From positions 1,140,104 to 1,204,103 of the forward strand of contig NZ_SJPW01000001.1 of NCBI RefSeq assembly GCF_007860125.1: a DNA stretch of 64,000 bases, in the 5' to 3' direction. The DNA comes from Rubripirellula tenax (GTDB lineage Bacteria > Planctomycetota > Planctomycetia > Pirellulales > Pirellulaceae). Numbering within the stretch: the stretch's first letter is position 1; the number at the start of each line of letters is the position of its first letter. Below are positions 17,676 through 27,206 of this stretch, in pieces. The position numbers were made by a program, and so were the translations under genes. Under the pieces are notes generated by a model, which ran no database searches, was not told where the DNA came from, and saw nothing but the letters and a program-made list of their open reading frames with translations.

Positions 17676-18632
17676 ATGCTTGACCGTCGTCATTTTGTAA
17701 TCGCCGCCGCGGCAGCCGCTTCGTTACCGATGGCCCTGGCGAAGGGCCAGGTCACGGATCCCGACGAATCGATGCCCGTCGAATTTTCGCTCAACATGAG
17801 CACCATTCGGGGTCAGAACCTGTCGGTGCCCGACCAAATCGAAGTGGCTGCGAAAGCCGGCTACGACTCGGTGGAGCCTTGGGTGCGAGATCTCGAAAAG
17901 TTTGTGGCAGATGGCGGAACGTTGGCGGACGTTAAGAAACAGATCGAAGACGCGGGCATGACGGTCGCTAGCGCGATCGGTTTTGCGAACTGGATCGTTG
18001 ATGACGATGCGGCGCGAGCGGCGGCGCTGGAAACGGCGAAGAAAGAAATGGAGATGGTCCGATCGATCGGCGGTGTTCGAATCGCGGCGCCACCCGTGGG
18101 TGCGCACACCGCAACTTCGGTTTCGCCGCCGTTGGAAACGATTGCTCGGCGTTACCACGCGCTGTTGGAAGTCGGCCGCGAGATGGGCGTGACGCCTCAG
18201 CTGGAACTATGGGGTTTCTCGCCAACGCTTTCGAAGCTTGGTGAATTGTCGTACGTGTCGACGGCGGCGGCGCATCCAGATGCCTGCGTGCTGCCGGACT
18301 TCTACCACATCTACAAAGGTGGCAACGATTTCGATTCGCTCGGCATGATCGAAGCCTCCCGAATGCACTGCTTCCATATCAACGACTATCCCGCCACGCC
18401 CGGCATCGCAGAGATCGCGGACAAGGATCGCGTCTTCCCCGGTGATGGCGTTTGCGAGTTGCCGAAGATCATTCGAGGACTGATCGACCACGGTTTCCAA
18501 GGCACTTTCTCGTTGGAACTTTTCAATCCAACCTATTGGCAACGCGATGCACTGGAAGTCGCCGTCGAAGGACTCGAAAAGTCGAAACGAGTGGTCGCCC
18601 AGGCGATGCAATTGCCGTCGACCGAAGTCTAA
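17676..18632 (+). CDS. exported sugar phosphate isomerase/epimerase-like TIM barrel
   Basis: 318 residues. It starts MLDRRHFVIAAAAAASLPMA, a Tat-type signal (DRRHF). The body is a xylose isomerase-like TIM barrel (AP endonuclease 2 superfamily): PVEFSLNMSTIRG, AAKAGYDSVEPWV, QLELWGF, VLPDFYHIYKGG, MHCFHINDYP, RVFPGDGVCELPKII, and GTFSLELFN. The metal ligands Glu, Asp, His, Glu are in the expected strands. Planctomycetes have many such secreted paralogues in carbohydrate catabolism; the substrate is unknown. Confidence 0.88.
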   Translation: MLDRRHFVIAAAAAASLPMALAKGQVTDPDESMPVEFSLNMSTIRGQNLSVPDQIEVAAKAGYDSVEPWVRDLEKFVADGGTLADVKKQIEDAGMTVASAIGFANWIVDDDAARAAALETAKKEMEMVRSIGGVRIAAPPVGAHTATSVSPPLETIARRYHALLEVGREMGVTPQLELWGFSPTLSKLGELSYVSTAAAHPDACVLPDFYHIYKGGNDFDSLGMIEASRMHCFHINDYPATPGIAEIADKDRVFPGDGVCELPKIIRGLIDHGFQGTFSLELFNPTYWQRDALEVAVEGLEKSKRVVAQAMQLPSTEV

Positions 18633-18776
18633 CAGCCTGCCAGTACTACAGGTGCACTTTCCCTCAGATCGCTCTGTCAACGCTCGGCATGCTCTCGTTT
18701 TTCGTGTTGGACGAGAATTCATCAGGTCATAGCGAAGATCTTTCATCCCAAAGTGAACGAAGTGTGACGTAAGGTA

Positions 18777-21242
18777 CTATTCGCCTCCGTGATGTCCCCA
18801 CCACACACGCGCTTCGTCGACGGACCAGGGATACTTGACGCGTAGGCGGTCGATGTCTTGGCAGACCTCGCCAATGGTTGCGAAGCGGTCGCCCGGCTGT
18901 TTCGACATGCACTTGGAAATCAGCTCGGTGATCTCCGCAGGCACTTCTTCGCCTCGGTGGATCGCGATTCCGATCGGGTGTTCGGACAGGATCAGTGCGA
19001 ACAGCGATTCAGGGTCCGATTCAATAAAGGGCGGTCGGCCCGACAACAGATAGTACGCCACGCAGCCGACCGAATAAATGTCGCTGCGAGGATCCATCAC
19101 GCCGGGTTGGCGAAATCGCTCTGGCGCCATGTACATCGGCGTACCCGCCCAAATGGTTTCGCTTGTCTGATAGACGTTGGCGTCGGGTTCGAGTGGCTTG
19201 GCCAATCCGTAGTCGAACACCACGGCCCAATCGCCGACGGATGGGTCAAGCGACAGCATGATGTTTTGCGGTTTGATATCCCGGTGCAGCAGGTTCAACG
19301 AATGCGCCTCGGCAAGCGCGTCGCAAACTTGACGCATCACCGACAACATCCGCCCGATCGCTTGATGCCCGCTCCGTGCGACAACTTCCTGCAACGTCAG
19401 ACCTCTCAGGAACTGCATCACACAATAGGCTTCGCCTTCGTCGCTGCGACCGTAATCGTGAATTTGAACGCTGTGCGGGTTGCTTAGACTTGCCGCCAAA
19501 CGAGCTTCACGATCGAATCGCAAACGGTCTTCTTGGCTGTGTCGGTCGCCGCGCAGGACCTTCAGCGCGGCGTCGCGACCGAGTTGGCGGTGGTAGGCTT
19601 TGAACACCATCCCCATACCGCCACTGCCCAGTTCTTCTTGAATGTCGTAACGTGACAACGGGTGGTGGGCGGCGTGTTCGGCCGTTGATGAGCGAGCAAT
19701 TTTTGTCGCTGCCAAAAAAGCGGTCAGCGACAACAAACTTCCCAACAACAAAAAGCTGAATCGAACAACCCGCACCGGGGCAAACGCTCGATCGGCGTTC
19801 TGTTCAACGATGACGCCCATGTCCCACTTGTCTAACCATCGCCACGCGCCAACGACCGACTCGCCGGAATAGTTCGCGTACGTCTCCGTTCGCACTTGAG
19901 GCCGAAGTCCAACGGCACCCGCAACGGCGACGGTGACAGGTCGAAATTGGCGCTGGATCGAATTTCGATTGTGCTCCGTCAATTCGAAACCGGGATCTGC
20001 AACGCGCAGGTTGGCGGCAATCTGGTCGGGTTCAATTTCCAATTTTCCACGGGTTGAATTCGATACCGCGTGCCCGCTTTCGCTCAACATCGTTCCGTCA
20101 CGATTGATCGCGTAGGAATCCACTTGGCTGGAATCGATGACTTCCAAGAAGATCATGTTGAACTCTTCGAATAACCCCAAGCCACGGACCAACAACGACG
20201 CAATGATGCGGCCGTCGTCGTCTTGGATGGGTACGATGACGGCCATCACTGGTTTTTCAGTTTCGGGAACGAAGCCGTCGATATCGGCTTTCAATCGCTC
20301 GGGACCAAAGATGACCGTCGCACCACTCATGACGCGTGCTAGGTTCGCAGCGCCCGACGGATGAACGGGTTTGCCGATATCGGCGCCATCGTCGGACCAA
20401 CTCGCCAACGTACGGTACGAGTCATTCCAGACAACGAACTTTACGTCTTCTACACCCGATATCTGCTGTAGCTGTTGATGAATTCGATCGATTTGAACGG
20501 CTTTGCGAAGTTCTTCGATCGGAGGATTGGTTTCCGCAATCGCGTTGAGTTCCACGATCGCCGCGCGCAACGTGGGTTCTCGCGACCACGACTGAACCAA
20601 CGTCGCTTTCTCGCCCAGGAACCAATCGACCCGCAATGCAACACTGTTGATCACGCCGTTGAGTTCGGTGCGGATCGAACGCTGAATCATTGATTCCACT
20701 TCGCGATACGTCCACAAACCGATCATCGCGGTTGGCAAGAGAGCCGCGAGCCACAACCACCCCGAATTGCGTCGACGATTCGCGCGCGTCCGATTCGCCC
20801 AAATCGCGTTGCTGTTCGAAGCATGTTTCGGTGATTCGGTTTGCTTGACGCGGGGCGACGCGTGTGTTCGGTGGGCACCATGTTTGGTGATGGCTGCCGA
20901 TCCACCGCCCGCTTTCCGTTCGGCGGACGGTTGGGTTTGTCCCGACGAGTCGCCGCGATGGGTTGTATCACCTTCGTGCGGCGACTGACGTTCTGCGGCA
21001 GCAGTACCTTGGATCGTTTCGACAAGCTTGGCCGGCGACATCGGTGCAACGACGGGTGCCGCCGTATCCCCCTCGATCTTCGCGAACTCGGCGTTGTGTT
21101 CCGCCAAAAGTGACAACACCTCGACGATCAGTTCCTGATCGCCATTGCTGTGACTGGCCACAAAGTCTCGTTGAGATTCGACCGGCAATTCTTCCGCAGC
21201 GAGAAACAGATCGCGAATTTTGGCGTATCTCGCCGCGTCCAT
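18777..21242 (-). CDS. membrane sensor Ser/Thr protein kinase with DYG variant
   Basis: 821 residues. Residues 1-60 are helical; 60-160 are low complexity; a membrane segment at about 161-178 and another at about 494-513 enclose a large extracytoplasmic sensor (Cache-like, 180-490). The kinase domain runs from about 532 to 800: glycine loop GSGGMGMV, ALKVL with Lys 561, HRDIKPQN with Asp 655, and the metal-binding Asp 677 in FDYGLAK, where the usual DFG is DYG. The APE motif reads MAPERF. Catalytic residues are kept, so it should be active. It lies 3 bases after an ECF sigma gene, a known planctomycete pairing of sigma factor and kinase. Confidence 0.9.
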   Translation of the reverse strand: MDAARYAKIRDLFLAAEELPVESQRDFVASHSNGDQELIVEVLSLLAEHNAEFAKIEGDTAAPVVAPMSPAKLVETIQGTAAAERQSPHEGDTTHRGDSSGQTQPSAERKAGGGSAAITKHGAHRTHASPRVKQTESPKHASNSNAIWANRTRANRRRNSGWLWLAALLPTAMIGLWTYREVESMIQRSIRTELNGVINSVALRVDWFLGEKATLVQSWSREPTLRAAIVELNAIAETNPPIEELRKAVQIDRIHQQLQQISGVEDVKFVVWNDSYRTLASWSDDGADIGKPVHPSGAANLARVMSGATVIFGPERLKADIDGFVPETEKPVMAVIVPIQDDDGRIIASLLVRGLGLFEEFNMIFLEVIDSSQVDSYAINRDGTMLSESGHAVSNSTRGKLEIEPDQIAANLRVADPGFELTEHNRNSIQRQFRPVTVAVAGAVGLRPQVRTETYANYSGESVVGAWRWLDKWDMGVIVEQNADRAFAPVRVVRFSFLLLGSLLSLTAFLAATKIARSSTAEHAAHHPLSRYDIQEELGSGGMGMVFKAYHRQLGRDAALKVLRGDRHSQEDRLRFDREARLAASLSNPHSVQIHDYGRSDEGEAYCVMQFLRGLTLQEVVARSGHQAIGRMLSVMRQVCDALAEAHSLNLLHRDIKPQNIMLSLDPSVGDWAVVFDYGLAKPLEPDANVYQTSETIWAGTPMYMAPERFRQPGVMDPRSDIYSVGCVAYYLLSGRPPFIESDPESLFALILSEHPIGIAIHRGEEVPAEITELISKCMSKQPGDRFATIGEVCQDIDRLRVKYPWSVDEARVWWGHHGGE

Positions 21243-21245
21243 GCG

Positions 21246-21866
21246 TCAGTTTTCCTCGGGCTGTGCGGTACCGTCCGAATTGACCGCACTGCCGCCGTCA
21301 TCGTCTGCGGCATCGCTACAGCGTAGTTCCCGCCGCATCCACGCACGCGACATCGCCCATTCTTTCTCAACGGTCCGCAATCCAAGATTCATCTCAGTTG
21401 CGATTTCGCGCATGGTCATTCCGCCAAAGAATCGCAACTCAACGATCTTGGCCTGACGCGGATTCAATTCGGCCAACGTTTTTAGCAGATCATCCAGCGC
21501 GACCACATCGTCGTCATCGCTCAGTTTGAACGTGACTTCGTCGGTCAATTGTCGACGTTCCCAACCGCCGCCCCGTTTGAGCGATCGAACCTTCCTGGCA
21601 TGGTCAACCAGAATGCGACGCATGACTGTTGCGCCGATCGCAAAAAAGTGCGTCTTGCCCTGCCAATTGATCCGCGATTGGTCCACCATCCGCACGTAAG
21701 CTTGGTGGACCAACGACGACGAACTGAGCCGATGTCGCATCGGTTCGTTTTGCAAAAATCGACCAGCCAAACGGCACAGATCGTCGTACATCAACGAAAA
21801 CAGCTGATCGGTTCCACCCGCTTCACCGTCGGTGCTTTTGGTTAAGAGATCTGTGATGGACGTCAT
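21246..21866 (-). CDS. ECF-type RNA polymerase sigma factor
   Basis: 206 residues from the ATG at 21866 (MTSITDLLTK). Region 2 is seen in FSLMYDDLCRLAGRFL and LSSSSLVHQAYVRMVD, with THFFAIGATVMRRILVDHAR; region 4 in LNPRQAKIVELRFFGGMTMREIATEMNLGLRTVEKEW. This is the ECF group common in planctomycetes that is coupled to membrane Ser/Thr kinases. The stop is three bases before the kinase start, so kinase control of this factor is a sound inference. No anti-sigma gene is nearby. Confidence 0.92.
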   Translation of the reverse strand: MTSITDLLTKSTDGEAGGTDQLFSLMYDDLCRLAGRFLQNEPMRHRLSSSSLVHQAYVRMVDQSRINWQGKTHFFAIGATVMRRILVDHARKVRSLKRGGGWERRQLTDEVTFKLSDDDDVVALDDLLKTLAELNPRQAKIVELRFFGGMTMREIATEMNLGLRTVEKEWAMSRAWMRRELRCSDAADDDGGSAVNSDGTAQPEEN

Positions 21867-22095
21867 TGATAATATGTCGCGACAACGAAAGAGAAGTGGT
21901 GCAATGCACCCATGCATTATAACAGAGCGGGAACAGGATTCCCAAAGGGCGATGCCTGTTGATTTGGCCACCTATTGGATGCGAGGATCGCCCGAGAGTT
22001 CCGCCAAGAAAACCCCGGTCTTGCTGGCGTTAAGTGTATTTCGCAATCCCCACACCTTGCTACCTATCTTAACCAGGTTCGGGTCGATCGACGCG

Positions 22096-23004
22096 CTAAA
22101 CCACCGAACGGCTGGCTCGGCTGGCCAGACTTACCGTCGACGCATGGATATCCACGATATCGTCGATTGTGCTGGCATAGCCGCCGGCCATCGCAATCGC
22201 CAGCGGAATGCCACGTTTTTGACACCATCGAATCACCGCCAGATCCCGCTGGACCAGTCCGTGTTTGGTCAGTTTTAGGCGACCTAGACGATCGTGTTCG
22301 TAGGGATCGGCGCCCGCCAAATAGATCGCTAAATCAAACGGACCGTTCCGAGAAACCACGTCAAGGGCAGATTCGAGTTCGCGAAGGTAGGTGACGTCAT
22401 TGGTGCCGTCGGGTAAGGGGACATCCAAGTCGCTTGCCGTTTTCCGCAGGGGAAAGTTCCGGACGCCGTGGATCGAAAGCGTGAACGCAGTCGAATCGCC
22501 GGCAAGTATCTGGGCGGTGCCGTTGCCTTGGTGAACATCCAAGTCGATCACGCACGCGCGCTGGATTTCAAATTCGGCTTGCAGCGTGCGAATCGTGACT
22601 GCAGCATCGTTAAACACACAGTACCCTTCGCCGGCATCCGTCATCGCGTGGTGCGTGCCGCCGGCCAAGTTGACCGAGAAGCCGTCCGTGAGTGCCGCAC
22701 GTGCGGCGGCGATGGTGGCGCCGGTGCTGCGTCGCGATCGAGAAACCATTTTCGGCGACCAAGGAAAACCGATCCGTCGGATTTCGGCGGTCGAAAGTGA
22801 TCCGGTCTGGACCGCTTCGATGTAACGGCGATCGTGACAGCGAAGCAACTGTTCATCCGTCGCCTCGGTCGGAACGACCAACACATCGCTGGCATGTTCT
22901 TTACTGGCAACAACGCGAGCGCGGAGTCGCCTGTATTTGTCCATCGGAAAGCGGTGGCCCGATGGAAGCGGCAACTCAAAATGGTCGGTGTAAAAGATCC
23001 GCAC
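22096..23004 (-). CDS. histone deacetylase superfamily hydrolase
   Basis: 302 residues, GTG start at 23004 that overlaps the stop of the upstream gene by one base (TAGTG). Class I/II-type deacetylase motifs: LAGGTHHAMTDAGEGYCVFND with the His pair, IDLDVHQGNGTA with Asp and His zinc ligands, LAGADPYEHDRLG with the third ligand Asp, and AMAGGYA with the catalytic Gly-Gly-Tyr. All catalytic residues are present. Bacterial members act on acetylated amines such as acetoin-utilisation or polyamine substrates; the true substrate here is not known. Confidence 0.9.
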   Translation of the reverse strand: MRIFYTDHFELPLPSGHRFPMDKYRRLRARVVASKEHASDVLVVPTEATDEQLLRCHDRRYIEAVQTGSLSTAEIRRIGFPWSPKMVSRSRRSTGATIAAARAALTDGFSVNLAGGTHHAMTDAGEGYCVFNDAAVTIRTLQAEFEIQRACVIDLDVHQGNGTAQILAGDSTAFTLSIHGVRNFPLRKTASDLDVPLPDGTNDVTYLRELESALDVVSRNGPFDLAIYLAGADPYEHDRLGRLKLTKHGLVQRDLAVIRWCQKRGIPLAIAMAGGYASTIDDIVDIHASTVSLASRASRSVV

Positions 23005-24734
23005 TACAAAGGTTCGGCAACAGCCAGTTCGATGGTCGATTGTTCTCCGGTTCCAACGATTCGGCCCAACGCGATGACTTGGTCGGACAAGGGCATCGAA
23101 GCGCTGCCTGTGACAATGATTTCCGTTCCATTGCCGACCGTGATCGTGGGACTACCAGCGTTCGTGCCAGCCTTGCCAACGACCAAAATTCCCTTGGTCG
23201 TTCGACCGTTGTACGTAAACCAATTCGTTGCCGCGTTTTCGTACTTTGATAACAGCGGCGATTCCTTCACCCGCGTCAACAGTGCTTTCGCCGACTCGCT
23301 GTTTCCGTCCGCCAGCATGCCGACTTCCGAAATCTCACGATAAGTCATCGCCATCGCTTTGGTTCGAAGCGGATCCGAAGGCGACATCGCTAAGACTTGA
23401 TCCAGCATTTCATTGGCTTCATCAACAGCAGCCGTCAACTCGGCCGATTCGGTTGGCGGCGTGTCCATGATGACGGGCTTGGAGAAAACGTCATCTGACG
23501 CGACTTTAGCATCAGGCTCGGGGGTTTCGTCCAGCGGATTCATTTCCGGTTGGGATGTCTCGCCGGGCATTGCGAAAACGCTGTTGGAGTCGGGCGCGGG
23601 AACGCCTGGCTGTGCATCGGGCAAATTCATTCCGCCTTGATCCACGTCCGGTTCGCTGGTATCCGATTCAGCGAAACTGCCATCGGGCAGACTCATCTCG
23701 GGAATTTCCAATTCGGGCGGTTGAATACCGGCCGCGTCGCTGATGGCGACCTCTGGGGCCGCCACACCAAGTTGGTCCAAAGCGTCGGATTCGATCGCAT
23801 CCATGGCGACATCGGGGGTTGGAACTTCCATCGTCCGACCATCAAGATCCATTCCTTCGTCATCGCTATCATCCAACTGCATCGGGGCCGACGCGCGAAC
23901 GCCTGTGTCCGCAGTCGCGGTCGATTTCGAAGGCCAGATCCCCAGCATCGACTCTCGCCCGGCAAGCGTTAGCAGGCCGTCGGCGATCGGCAACGAAAGC
24001 GCACCGCCGACGATCACGCCGACCGCGGTCTTCCAAGCCGCGCCACCTTTCGAGCGGCGGTTCGAACGCGAGACTCGCATTGCTGCGATGTCGGTTCCGT
24101 CACTCCACGAATCGTCATCGATCTCGTTTTCTTGGCCCGCCCATTGGTAATCCATCGGCGCATCGTCGATCGATGGAACGACATGTTCATCGTCATCGTG
24201 GTCGTCTTCTTCGACTTCATCTAACAGCTCGACTTCGTCATCGGCCATCGGATCCTCGACCGGATTTTCGTCCGTCGGAAAGGACCAATCGTCGCTCTTG
24301 ATGGTTTCGTTGGCGACCGTTGCGTGAGTATCCACATTGCTGGGATCATCATCGTATGCATCGTCTATTTCGTGATCGTTGGCAGCTTGCGGGCTGCCAA
24401 ACTCTTCTTCGTCGCCATCGATCAAATCGCTGGATTGAGCGGCAACGCCGGCCATTCCAACGCCCGCTCCCATCGCGGCCCCCGCTGCTGTCGCCGCATG
24501 GGCGAAACCCTGCGAAGCGACTTCGGCCACAGGACGCTCGATCGAGATCGGTTCCCCACCAGCGGACTTGACCACCAGCATCGGCGGAAGCGACCGCATC
24601 AAATCGGACATCTCGAACGTTTCGTGACACCAAGGGCATTGCCCATAGGCTCCTTCGGGCAATATTCCAGCCTGATCGGGGTCGACCGGCAATCGAAAGG
24701 GTTCGGCACAACGAGGGCAGTTCGAGACAGTCAT
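23004..24734 (-). CDS. zinc-ribbon protein with long acidic region
   Basis: 576 residues. It starts with two CxxC pairs (CPRCAEPF and CPWCHETF), a small zinc-ribbon. Residues from about 115 to 215 are extremely acidic (runs such as DEVELLDEVEEDDHDDDEH), then comes a basic stretch and a hydrophobic segment (VGVIVGGALSLPIADGLLTL) that may cross the membrane. The next 200 residues are Asp/Pro/Met rich, ending in a folded domain (TNWFTYNGRTTKGILVVGKAG...). I do not recognise the family. It overlaps the deacetylase gene, so the two are probably made together. Confidence 0.75.
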   Translation of the reverse strand: MTVSNCPRCAEPFRLPVDPDQAGILPEGAYGQCPWCHETFEMSDLMRSLPPMLVVKSAGGEPISIERPVAEVASQGFAHAATAAGAAMGAGVGMAGVAAQSSDLIDGDEEEFGSPQAANDHEIDDAYDDDPSNVDTHATVANETIKSDDWSFPTDENPVEDPMADDEVELLDEVEEDDHDDDEHVVPSIDDAPMDYQWAGQENEIDDDSWSDGTDIAAMRVSRSNRRSKGGAAWKTAVGVIVGGALSLPIADGLLTLAGRESMLGIWPSKSTATADTGVRASAPMQLDDSDDEGMDLDGRTMEVPTPDVAMDAIESDALDQLGVAAPEVAISDAAGIQPPELEIPEMSLPDGSFAESDTSEPDVDQGGMNLPDAQPGVPAPDSNSVFAMPGETSQPEMNPLDETPEPDAKVASDDVFSKPVIMDTPPTESAELTAAVDEANEMLDQVLAMSPSDPLRTKAMAMTYREISEVGMLADGNSESAKALLTRVKESPLLSKYENAATNWFTYNGRTTKGILVVGKAGTNAGSPTITVGNGTEIIVTGSASMPLSDQVIALGRIVGTGEQSTIELAVAEPL

Positions 24735-24899
24735 AGCGGTCCTAAGAGAAAGTTGACGCTTGGATTGTAACTGACCGTCCGGTCGATTTCTGCACGTCGG
24801 TGGGGCAGTTTTTCAGCGTTCTCGATTCCGCCGGCCCGCTGGCGGAATGATCGTCACCTCGCTACCGAATTTATCCCACAAACATTACTGTCAAAAAGT

Positions 24900-26420
24900 T
24901 CACTCACCGTAAAGCGGGACCAGCTTATTTCGCAGATAGCCGACCAACGCGTCCGCCGACAGCGGCTTGCCGGTCGCCCGGCGGACCAGCTCGTTGCCGC
25001 TGAAGCACCGGCCGTGCCGATGAACATTCTCGATCAACCAATCCAACAGCGGTCGGAAATTGCCCTGCGCAAAATTCGCTTCCAAATCGCCGATCGATTC
25101 TGCGGCCGCGTCGTACAGCTGGGCCGACGCAAGGTTGCCCAGCGTGTAGGTCGGAAAATAGCCGATCAACCCGGCGCTCCAGTGGACGTCCTGCAGGATA
25201 CCATCGGCATGACTGGGCGGTCGGATGCCGAGATCGCTTTCGTAACGATCGTTCCAGGCCTCCGGCAAATCGGCAACGGACAAGCTGCCGTCGACCAACT
25301 GCCGTTCCAGATCAAATCGAATGATGATGTGCAGGTTGTAAGTCGCCTCGTCGGCTTCCACCCGAATCAAACTGGGGCGGACCGTGTTGACGGCAAAATA
25401 GAAGTCGTCCAACGTTGCGTCGTTCAATTGAGGCGCAAACGTCGCCTTCGTCTCGTCGAGCAGGTGGCTCCAAAAGGCGCGACTTCGGCCGACTTGGTTT
25501 TCCCAAAGTCGTGATTGCGATTCGTGCATCCCGAGCGAAACGTAAGATCCCGGCGGCAACCCGAACCACTCGTCACGCATCCCCTGTTCATACAAACCGT
25601 GTCCGGCTTCGTGCAGCGTTCCAAAGATGCCGCTGGGCAACCACTGCTCTTCAAAGCGCGTCAAGATCCGAATGTCTTTCGGTCCCAACGTCGTGCAAAA
25701 CGGATGCGACGTTTCATCCAATCGGCCGCGTTGAAAGTCGAACCCGATCCGTTCGGCGATCCGCCGGCTGAACTTTCGCTGCGCATCGATCGGGAACTTC
25801 TGTTCCAGCATCGCGACTTTGGGACGATTCGGCGCATCCTTGATGCGCGCGATCAAGTCCACCAACGGTCGACGCAGGTCATCGAACATTGCTTGAAGCT
25901 GATCGACACGAGCGTCGGGTTCGTATTCATCAAGCAACGCTTCGTACGCCGTTCGATCTGAGCCCTCACTCCAACGCTGACCGACTTCGCGTTTCAATTC
26001 GATAATTGATTCCAGCACGTTGCCGAACATCGAAAAGTCATCGGCTTTGCGCGCGGCATCCCATGTCTGTTGACCTTTGACCGTCGCTTCGGACATTTTC
26101 CGAACCAAGGGCGTGGGCAACTTGCGATCTCGGTCCCAGTCGCGATGCAATTCGCGAACGGTTGCTGCAGTGTCGCTGTGCGGTTCATCGCCCGCGACAT
26201 CGTCGAGCAAACGGCAAAGGTCGTCGCCGTAGCCTTTGCCGGTGCGAATTTCGTGAACCAATCCACGCAGCATCGACACCTGTTCGGCGCGATAGTCACC
26301 GCCGCCAACGGGCATCCCGGTCCGTTCGTCCCACTCCAAGGTGTCCGCCGCCGTTTGCAACTTCATTGCTTGACGTGCTTGTTCGCACACGGAATCGAAT
26401 CGAGCTTGTTTGGTATTCAT
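24900..26420 (-). CDS. M32 family carboxypeptidase (Taq type)
   Basis: 506 residues from the ATG at 26420 ([11 protein letters not shown]). The M32 signatures are clear: [11 protein letters not shown], in which HExxH binds zinc; [21 protein letters not shown]; the region [27 protein letters not shown]; and [20 protein letters not shown]. The enzyme removes C-terminal residues from peptides in the cytoplasm. Length is the usual one of about 500. It is followed on the opposite side by a short conserved gene on the same strand. Confidence 0.95.
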   Translation of the reverse strand: MNTKQARFDSVCEQARQAMKLQTAADTLEWDERTGMPVGGGDYRAEQVSMLRGLVHEIRTGKGYGDDLCRLLDDVAGDEPHSDTAATVRELHRDWDRDRKLPTPLVRKMSEATVKGQQTWDAARKADDFSMFGNVLESIIELKREVGQRWSEGSDRTAYEALLDEYEPDARVDQLQAMFDDLRRPLVDLIARIKDAPNRPKVAMLEQKFPIDAQRKFSRRIAERIGFDFQRGRLDETSHPFCTTLGPKDIRILTRFEEQWLPSGIFGTLHEAGHGLYEQGMRDEWFGLPPGSYVSLGMHESQSRLWENQVGRSRAFWSHLLDETKATFAPQLNDATLDDFYFAVNTVRPSLIRVEADEATYNLHIIIRFDLERQLVDGSLSVADLPEAWNDRYESDLGIRPPSHADGILQDVHWSAGLIGYFPTYTLGNLASAQLYDAAAESIGDLEANFAQGNFRPLLDWLIENVHRHGRCFSGNELVRRATGKPLSADALVGYLRNKLVPLYGE

Positions 26421-26452
26421 AGACGGAAGAATAGCGTTTGCCACCACCGCCG

Positions 26453-26998
26453 CTAACCCAGCAGCAAACCGCCCCCGGTATCGCCTTCTTCCAGTTCCCG
26501 TCGAATCTCGCGCAGGCCGTACGCGCACATTTCGAATTGGTCGCTTAGCGACATCAGCACGTCCGACGACGGGCGAGTTTCGCCGCCGTCAATCTCGGCC
26601 GCGATCGCGTACGCTCGTTTGCCTTGTTGGCAGTAATCGAAAAACTGTTCCGATGTCGACGCAGCCTTCGTTGCCCGCAGACTCTCGGGATACATGCCCG
26701 ACCAGAACAGAGTGAAGTCACCGATGTGGCGGTGGACTTCGCGGCGGGCCAGCCCGATCCGCTGTTCGGCCTCGCGAAACATCAGCAGCACTTCGGTCGC
26801 GGGGCGACCATTGGGCCGACGAATGCGGTGGATGTCATCGGTCCGTATGAACCGGATCATCATGTCCGCGACGTAGTCGACAAGCTGGACATCGACCACT
26901 CCCAATTTTGAGTGAAAGATGCACTCGCTCAGGCCAACGAAAAAACGTTCTATGGTTGAACGCTCTTGAGACTCATCACCAGTATATCCAGGCTCCAT
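26453..26998 (-). CDS. conserved hypothetical protein, mostly helical
   Basis: 181 residues, ATG at 26998 with a strong Shine-Dalgarno GAGGAGG ten bases upstream. The product looks all-alpha: QLVDYVADMMIRFIR, EVLLMFREAEQRIGLARREVHRHIGDFTLFWSGM, and SDQFEMCAYGLREIRRELEEG. I know no function. It has no signal peptide and no membrane segment. A copy of the palindromic repeat lies about 105 bases upstream, at the 3' end of the odhB gene. Confidence 0.75.
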   Translation of the reverse strand: MEPGYTGDESQERSTIERFFVGLSECIFHSKLGVVDVQLVDYVADMMIRFIRTDDIHRIRRPNGRPATEVLLMFREAEQRIGLARREVHRHIGDFTLFWSGMYPESLRATKAASTSEQFFDYCQQGKRAYAIAAEIDGGETRPSSDVLMSLSDQFEMCAYGLREIRRELEEGDTGGGLLLG

Positions 26999-27103
26999 CG
27001 TAACCTCCTCGATACGTGAAATCGGAAGGGCCCGCTACCTGAACTCTACATCTAATAGGACTTCGGCGACAAGTCAAGACAAATGCTGGACTCGCCATCG
27101 TGG

Positions 27104-27203
27104 CGCGGCCCTGCGACGCCGACGCAGGGTGTACTTCGCGCTCATCAGCTGCTTTGCAGCTGACATCCCGCGAGCGGAGTCGCGGGGCCACTTGGGGTTG
27201 CCC
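27104..27203. repeat. single copy of the palindromic repeat
   Basis: About 100 bases related to the tandem block at 1227-1698. The outer stem is imperfect on the left (GCGACGCCGACGC) and typical on the right (GCGAGCGGAGTCGCG). The inner hairpin is CAGCTGC-TTT-GCAGCTG, which differs from the 1.2-kb copies by paired changes. It ends three bases before the odhB stop codon on the minus strand. Confidence 0.85.
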
Positions 27204-27206
27204 AAG

